The position numbers and the translations under genes are program-made. 11,134 nt of DNA from the NCBI GenBank assembly GCA_030625995.1, contig DAOUPU010000066.1, forward strand, positions 1 through 11,134. Reading direction: 5' to 3'. Below, in pieces: positions 7,103 to 11,134 of this stretch. The notes under the pieces were generated by a model. It saw only the letters and a program-made list of their open reading frames with translations, was not told where the DNA came from and ran no database searches. The stretch's first letter is position 1. Each line of letters begins with the position of its first letter. This stretch comes from Flavobacteriaceae bacterium. GTDB taxonomy: Bacteria > Bacteroidota > Bacteroidia > Flavobacteriales > Flavobacteriaceae.

Positions 7103-7238
7103 TGTCTGCCAGAAAACACCGATTTCAGGGTTGGACTTGTGCTAAAAACAGCCATTAGCTATGGCTGACTCCTTGTCCTGTATAGTTATCGGGATTCAGA
7201 ACTGCATCCGCCTCAACCTCGGCGATTTCTAACAGACA
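7103..7238. repeat. GC-richer segment bounded by imperfect inverted repeats
   Basis: The left end TGTCTGCCAGAAA (7103-7115) pairs with the right end TTTCTAACAGACA (7226-7238), matching 11 of 13 positions. Weaker matching extends inward on both sides (CCGA, then AGG). The segment starts directly after the regulator stop codon. By hand count it is about 46% GC, clearly richer than its surroundings. I see no certain target-site duplication and no transposase. It could be a small non-autonomous element, a large bidirectional termination structure for the convergent genes, or a remnant of a former gene. Whether it recurs in the genome cannot be seen here. Confidence 0.45.
7144..7167 (-). terminator. 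candidate intrinsic terminator of the histidine kinase gene
   Basis: On the minus strand, CAGCCAT (7167-7161), loop AGCTA, and ATGGCTG (7155-7149) form a 7-base-pair stem followed directly by TTTTT (7148-7144). It lies about 100 bases past the kinase stop. The T run is only on the minus-strand side, so it would end kinase transcripts rather than regulator transcripts. It sits inside the inverted-repeat segment. The stem is short, so efficiency is uncertain. Confidence 0.5.
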
Positions 7239-7241
7239 TAC
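7155..7241 (-). pseudogene. possible short coding remnant downstream of the kinase
   Basis: The minus strand reads from about 7241 down to a TAA at 7157-7155 as a protein-like string: CLLEIAEVEADA, then VLNPDNYTGQ, then GVSHS. Codon choice is richer in GC than in the neighbouring genes. NPDNYTG loosely recalls the C-terminal end of fumarate/adenylosuccinate lyase-type enzymes, but that is a memory-based impression from few residues. There is no start codon or upstream gene body in this frame; it runs back into the kinase gene in another frame. It may equally be an accidental frame within a repeat element. Confidence 0.2.
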
Positions 7242-7269
7242 GCAAGAAAATAGAGTTTGCTTACGGGAA

Positions 7270-9243
7270 CTATTTAATTGATTTTCCCTGTGGAAACTCA
7301 AAACAAAAGGCGGCGCATTCCCTTGAAGTATCTTTATCTTTTCCTTCCAATTGTTGGATCAATAACTGTATAAGTTGTGTGCCGAAACCGGTTCCTCGAG
7401 TTGGAGTCTCTGATTTTATGCCAATACCATTATCGGTAACCTCCAATCTGACTGTGTTCTCATCAACTTCAAAAAGAGAAATTATTATTTCTCCCTCCCT
7501 ATCATTCGGAAAGGCATATTTTAAGGAATTTGTCAATAATTCATTTACAATTAGCCCTAATGGAATTGCCGTATCAACATCCAGTTCAATAGGCGCCATA
7601 GCATAGTTTATTATTATTCGGCCCCCCATTCCAAATGAATCCAGGATATGGTTACCTAAATTAATGAAGTAATCTTTCATTTCAATGGCGTCAATGTTTT
7701 TCCCCTGATAAAGTTTTTGATGTATCATACTCATTGAATACACTCTATTTTCACTTTCCTCCATAATATCCTTTACTCCTTGATCTTCAATGAGTGCTGA
7801 TTGCAAGGATAACAAACTGGAAACAATACCTAAGTTATTTTTTACCCGATGATGTATTTCTTTTAATAAGAATTCTTTCTCCTTATTCTGCTTTTCAAGT
7901 AGATGATTCTTCTTTCTATCAATTCTATAGGTTACAAATAAAACGGACAATAGAAGAAACAAAAGACCTGTGATAATAGATATCAACGTTTGCCTTGTTC
8001 TCTGTTTCTTGATCTGTGACTCCTGCACTTGAATGGTACTTTCTTTTTGTGCCACCTCAAATTCAGTTTGAAGTAATGAGATTCGATGATCGGCTTCAGA
8101 AGTAAAGAATTTGCTTTTTAATTTATCATATTCCGCTAAAGCTGTATATGCCTCCTGGTAACTATGATTACCCGCATATGCCTTACCTAAGGTTTCATAT
8201 GCCTGACTTAAAAAATAGACATCGCCAAAATCTTCTGTTGCAATTTCAAGGCACTTGTTCAAACTTTCTATGGCCGTAATGTACTTACCCTGCAGATATT
8301 GCAATTTTCCTACTGATAGCCAGGACCGCATCATCAGGAAATTATTGTCTATTAATTCTGCATATTCATAAGCTTTTAAACCAGCTTCTTCAGCCTCTGG
8401 AAATTTGTTTACAGCGGCATAAAATTCAACCAGGGAAATTTGAACATCACAGAGATTATTGTAAAATCCATACCTTTCACCCATGGCAATTGCATGGTCG
8501 AAATAATTTTTTGCCTCATCATATTTTTTTAATGCCATGAGGCTATTACCAACAAGGTATAGAGTAAAATCATAATCTAGATCGTTAACACCCCTTTCTT
8601 CAAAAATACTTATAGATTTCAATCCATATTCTAAGCCTTCGTCGAACTTAGATTGCTTCCAAAATAAATTACAGAGATCACTATATGCTATTGCAATGGC
8701 TTTCTTGTCATTAAATTTTTCTCCTAAACGCAAGGACTCCATGGCATAATCAGCAGCCCTGTCCACCTGGCCTCTGCGTTCGAAAACATAACCTAACTGT
8801 GTATTCAAAAAGGCCAGATCTACTTCATAGACTCTGCTTTTTGCGTCTTCCAGTACAACATATGCACTATCCAGTTTTTCCATTCGCAACAAGATCGATC
8901 CATAGGTAATTTGGAACCTTCCGTACCAAAGCGTGTTATTTTTTCCCTTGGTAAGAGCCATTCCTTTTTTTGTAAATTCTAAGGCCTTAAGTAAATTTCG
9001 TGAATGCCAATAGTATGCAAGATCGTTCAGAATAGAAAATTGAATGGTATCATTTCCAACTTTTTCTACCGCATCTTCTAATGTTTGCAGATAGGAGGTT
9101 CCAAAATTATCTGTTTCAACAAAAACTTTCGTATATGGATTTTCTTTGGTCAGATCTATGATCTGCCCATAAGAGATGAAAGGGTTGAAAAAAATTAAAA
9201 CACCTATAATATATTTTAAGAAATGTTTTTCCACCTGGACCAT
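7270..9243 (-). CDS. TPR-containing sensor histidine kinase (HisKA_2 type)
   Basis: This 657-residue protein has a signal peptide (hydrophobic at about 9-24, cleavage near SYG-Q at 26-27). A periplasmic region of TPR-like helix pairs follows (about 65-375), then a coiled coil (about 385-415), one membrane helix (418-438) and a cytoplasmic kinase. The HisKA_2 phosphorylation motif KEIHHRVKNNLG starts at 461, and His465 is the likely phosphosite. The ATP-binding domain has N-box Asn567 (VNELLTNSLKYAF), Asp604 in TDNGIGI, and a glycine loop GTGFGTQL (617-624). All catalytic elements are present. Periplasmic TPRs ahead of a HisKA_2 core are a common Bacteroidota layout; the signal is unknown. It probably phosphorylates the convergent LytTR regulator. 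A candidate terminator lies about 100 bases past the stop, and the gene starts divergently from the SnoaL-like gene. Confidence 0.94.
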   Translation of the reverse strand: MVQVEKHFLKYIIGVLIFFNPFISYGQIIDLTKENPYTKVFVETDNFGTSYLQTLEDAVEKVGNDTIQFSILNDLAYYWHSRNLLKALEFTKKGMALTKGKNNTLWYGRFQITYGSILLRMEKLDSAYVVLEDAKSRVYEVDLAFLNTQLGYVFERRGQVDRAADYAMESLRLGEKFNDKKAIAIAYSDLCNLFWKQSKFDEGLEYGLKSISIFEERGVNDLDYDFTLYLVGNSLMALKKYDEAKNYFDHAIAMGERYGFYNNLCDVQISLVEFYAAVNKFPEAEEAGLKAYEYAELIDNNFLMMRSWLSVGKLQYLQGKYITAIESLNKCLEIATEDFGDVYFLSQAYETLGKAYAGNHSYQEAYTALAEYDKLKSKFFTSEADHRISLLQTEFEVAQKESTIQVQESQIKKQRTRQTLISIITGLLFLLLSVLFVTYRIDRKKNHLLEKQNKEKEFLLKEIHHRVKNNLGIVSSLLSLQSALIEDQGVKDIMEESENRVYSMSMIHQKLYQGKNIDAIEMKDYFINLGNHILDSFGMGGRIIINYAMAPIELDVDTAIPLGLIVNELLTNSLKYAFPNDREGEIIISLFEVDENTVRLEVTDNGIGIKSETPTRGTGFGTQLIQLLIQQLEGKDKDTSRECAAFCFEFPQGKSIK

Positions 9244-9406
9244 TTAGATGGTAATGCAATAAATTACCTATTAAATTTGCTCTAAGTTACAATATTTAAT
9301 ATTTCAATTGCTTCGATAAAAAATTTCACCCATTGGGACAATAATTTACATGTTTCATCCTATCAGAGTTGGAAAAATTAATAAAAACCAAGTTCTTAGT
9401 ATTGAA

Positions 9407-9976
9407 ATGTCTAGTCTTTATCTAAATAGAACAAACTTTTTGTCAAAACCCTATAGGGGAACTATACTCTTTTTCTTTGGGTTAACTTTCTTGTTATTAG
9501 CTTCTTGCGACTTCAATAATCAAGAGAAAAGCAATACATTTCTAATGGAAACTCAAATGAATATGGCAGTGGACACCCTTTTGCAAGCTTGTTGGAATAA
9601 TAAAGAACTACACAAGCTCGAAATGGTGATGACGGAGAATGCTTCGCGTCGTGTGAACAATATTATCGTTGCTAATGACAGAAAAGAAATAGCAGCAAAT
9701 ATAGCAGTTTTTATAGGTGGTTTCCCTGATCTTTTTATAAGCATATCCAACCTACATCTTTCTGATAATTATGCGTTTTATAATTGGACTTTTGCAGCCA
9801 CCAATACGGGAGTATTTGGTGAATTCCCTGCAACAGGTAAAAAGGTCAAAGTGAACGGAATGTCACGAATAATATTCAATGAAGAAGGGAAAATTATTGA
9901 GGAAGATGTGTCCTATAATGAATTGGATCTGTTACAACAATTAGGATACACTTTAAACCCACCTAATTTTGAGTGA
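9407..9976 (+). CDS. SnoaL-like lipoprotein
   Basis: I prefer the ATG at 9407 (189 residues). An upstream in-frame ATG at 9350 would add 19 residues ahead of an already long basic leader. A hydrophobic run ends in a strong lipobox LLASC (Cys34 from this start), so it is a lipoprotein. The mature domain has the SnoaL/ester-cyclase fold of the NTF2 superfamily: an N-terminal helix (ACWNNKELHKLEMV), GGFPDLFISI, and then WTFAATNTGVFGEFPATGKKVKVNG followed by GKIIEEDVSYNELDLLQQLGY. The family includes polyketide cyclases, but most members have unknown substrates. Here the outward location argues against polyketide synthesis. It is followed by two more exported proteins in the same direction (46-97 bases to the next start), suggesting an operon. 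Confidence 0.85.
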   Translation: MSSLYLNRTNFLSKPYRGTILFFFGLTFLLLASCDFNNQEKSNTFLMETQMNMAVDTLLQACWNNKELHKLEMVMTENASRRVNNIIVANDRKEIAANIAVFIGGFPDLFISISNLHLSDNYAFYNWTFAATNTGVFGEFPATGKKVKVNGMSRIIFNEEGKIIEEDVSYNELDLLQQLGYTLNPPNFE

Positions 9977-10073
9977 AAATAAAAATCAAAACTAAAATAA
10001 ATATCAATCTAACACTAGAACTATGAACTTTTCAAGGAAAAATTATAAGCACAAAAAATCAATATCTTCATTA

Positions 10074-10841
10074 ATGAGGGAAATTTTCAAAAATGCCCTA
10101 TTGATTACATTAATACTGTCAGGTTTTCTAGCCTTGGCTCAAGATGGGTCTAACCAACAGGCATATTTAGTACATGAAGATAGGGTAAAACCAGGTATGG
10201 TGGAAGAATATGAACAAGTCTCCAAAGATTTGATTGCAGCATGCAAGGAAAACAACATTCAAGAGTTGAATTGGATGACTGTTTCTCAAGATGACCATAC
10301 TTATTTATATATAACTCCGATGGAAAAATTTGCAGAATTGGATGTTAATAATTTCTCATTTCTGGCAGATAAAATGGGTAAGGATAAAATGAGTGCCATA
10401 TTCGACAGATTCAATCCTTGTTATGATGAACATGGAGACTATGTAATATATCTGCACAAGGACCTTTCCTATCAACCCGAAGGAATCAATCCAAATCCGG
10501 AAGGAAAATACTATAGAAAATTTATGTATGATTATGTGACACCGTCTGATGAGAAGGGATATGTAGAGGCTTTAAATGAGATAAAAGAATTATTCGTTAA
10601 GAAAAATTCTAAAATGAATTACAGGATCTACAGTACAGGTTTTGGCATCATGGGAAAATATTATTTAATAGTAATAGAAGGAGAGGATCCTGTAAAGTTC
10701 GAAACCCTTGCTGCTGAAAATTGGGAAGGCATGGGAGAGGATATGATGCCCTTAGTAAAAAAAATAAGAGCCAGAGTACTTCGATCTGACGAAAAAACAG
10801 GCTGGATGCGGGCAGATTTGAGTTATTTACCTAAAAAATAA
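10074..10841 (+). CDS. secreted protein with two ABM-like repeated halves
   Basis: From the ATG at 10074 the protein has 255 residues and a standard signal peptide ending GFLALA-Q (cleavage near 22-23). An earlier in-frame ATG at 10023 would add 17 basic residues and cannot be excluded. I do not recognise a named family. The mature part seems to contain two similar alpha/beta halves. The first (about 29-83) has DRVKPGMVEEYEQVSKDL followed by a KEN turn. The second (about 147-203) has DYVTPSDEKGYVEALNEIKE followed by a KKN turn. The shared strand, V-x-P, Tyr-containing helix and Lys-Asn turn resemble dimeric alpha-beta barrel (ABM or NIPSNAP) modules. Tryptophans and acidic residues are frequent. 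It is probably periplasmic or secreted. It lies between two NTF2-superfamily lipoproteins in the same direction. Confidence 0.8.
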   Translation: MREIFKNALLITLILSGFLALAQDGSNQQAYLVHEDRVKPGMVEEYEQVSKDLIAACKENNIQELNWMTVSQDDHTYLYITPMEKFAELDVNNFSFLADKMGKDKMSAIFDRFNPCYDEHGDYVIYLHKDLSYQPEGINPNPEGKYYRKFMYDYVTPSDEKGYVEALNEIKELFVKKNSKMNYRIYSTGFGIMGKYYLIVIEGEDPVKFETLAAENWEGMGEDMMPLVKKIRARVLRSDEKTGWMRADLSYLPKK

Positions 10842-10915
10842 ATTTATCATAAGCCTGATGGTTAAATACAATTCATGAGGTTTTATTCATTTTAATACTT
10901 AAATAATATACCATT

Positions 10916-11134
10916 ATGAAAAAATTAATTTTATTGGGACTTGTAATAGTCCTGTTTACCGCATGTCAAAAAAATGAACCACAACGCTATTTCTCCGAAT
11001 CAAAGGAAATTGATGTTGTAAAAGCACTTCTCAAGGATTACCACGCCGGAAACTGGGAAGCTTGGGCAGGTCATTATGCAGATACGGCTAAAATATACCA
11101 AAATTCAATAAAAGCTGCCAGCGTTAAAGAAACC
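10916..11134 (+). CDS. NTF2/SnoaL-like lipoprotein (partial, C-terminus outside window)
   Basis: The frame opens at the ATG at 10916 and stays open for 73 codons to the window edge. A short signal (MKKLILLGLVIVLFTAC) ends in a lipobox with Cys17. The mature start includes KEIDVVKALLKDYHAGNWEAWAGHYADTAKIY. The helix with DY-x-x-GNWEAW followed by HYADTA is the typical opening of SnoaL-like/NTF2-fold proteins in Bacteroidota. The rest of the domain lies outside the window, so the subfamily cannot be fixed. It follows the ABM-like secreted protein after 74 bases and probably belongs to the same exported-protein cluster. Confidence 0.82.
   Translation, partial: MKKLILLGLVIVLFTACQKNEPQRYFSESKEIDVVKALLKDYHAGNWEAWAGHYADTAKIYQNSIKAASVKET

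Noticed and set aside
7379..7606. 75-codon plus-strand frame
   Set aside because: It is antisense to the ATP-binding domain of the histidine kinase, which is fully conserved.

Overview
The window looks like chromosomal DNA from a member of the Bacteroidota, most likely a marine-type flavobacterium. It is AT-rich. Exact or near matches to the TAnnTTTG -7 promoter box lie before several genes, Shine-Dalgarno sequences are scarce, and there are many SPII lipoproteins and secreted proteins whose mature form starts at Gln. The protein families also fit: a HisKA_2 kinase with TPRs, a LytTR regulator, and a membrane-anchored TPR protein. I see no rRNA, tRNA, CRISPR array, phage or complete insertion sequence. 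Every gap between genes is under 300 bases.

Layout. Positions 1-746 (minus) hold the N-terminal part of quinolinate synthase NadA, cut by the window edge. Positions 910-1733 (plus) hold a TfoX N-terminal-domain protein and a DUF6265-like lipoprotein in tandem. Positions 1811-2191 hold a small four-helix membrane protein. Positions 2267-3845 form a two-gene unit: a sulfide:quinone oxidoreductase-like flavoprotein, then a small NifX/NifB-fold protein with a histidine-rich loop. A clear intrinsic terminator (3876-3916) closes this unit. Positions 3951-4619 hold an exported alpha/beta hydrolase. Positions 4712-6124 hold a three-helix membrane protein with a C-terminal TPR domain and a TTG start. 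Positions 6362-7102 (plus) encode a LytTR response regulator, and 7270-9243 (minus) a TPR-containing HisKA_2 histidine kinase. These two are convergent and probably form one two-component system. Positions 9407 to the end (plus) encode three exported proteins: a SnoaL-like lipoprotein, a periplasmic protein with an internally repeated ABM-like half, and a truncated NTF2-like lipoprotein.

How the genes may work together. The flavoprotein and NifX-like pair suggests handling of sulfide, persulfide or metals at the inner face of the cytoplasmic membrane. The kinase is predicted to sense through periplasmic TPRs and to phosphorylate Asp56 of the LytTR regulator; its targets cannot be read from this window.

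The most unusual non-coding segment is 7103-7238, between the two signalling genes. It is richer in GC than its surroundings (about 46% by hand count), is bounded by imperfect TGTCTG/CAGACA inverted repeats, contains a hairpin, and carries a short coding-like stretch on the minus strand. It may be a small dispersed element or a gene remnant. No complete new defence or mobile system is evident.
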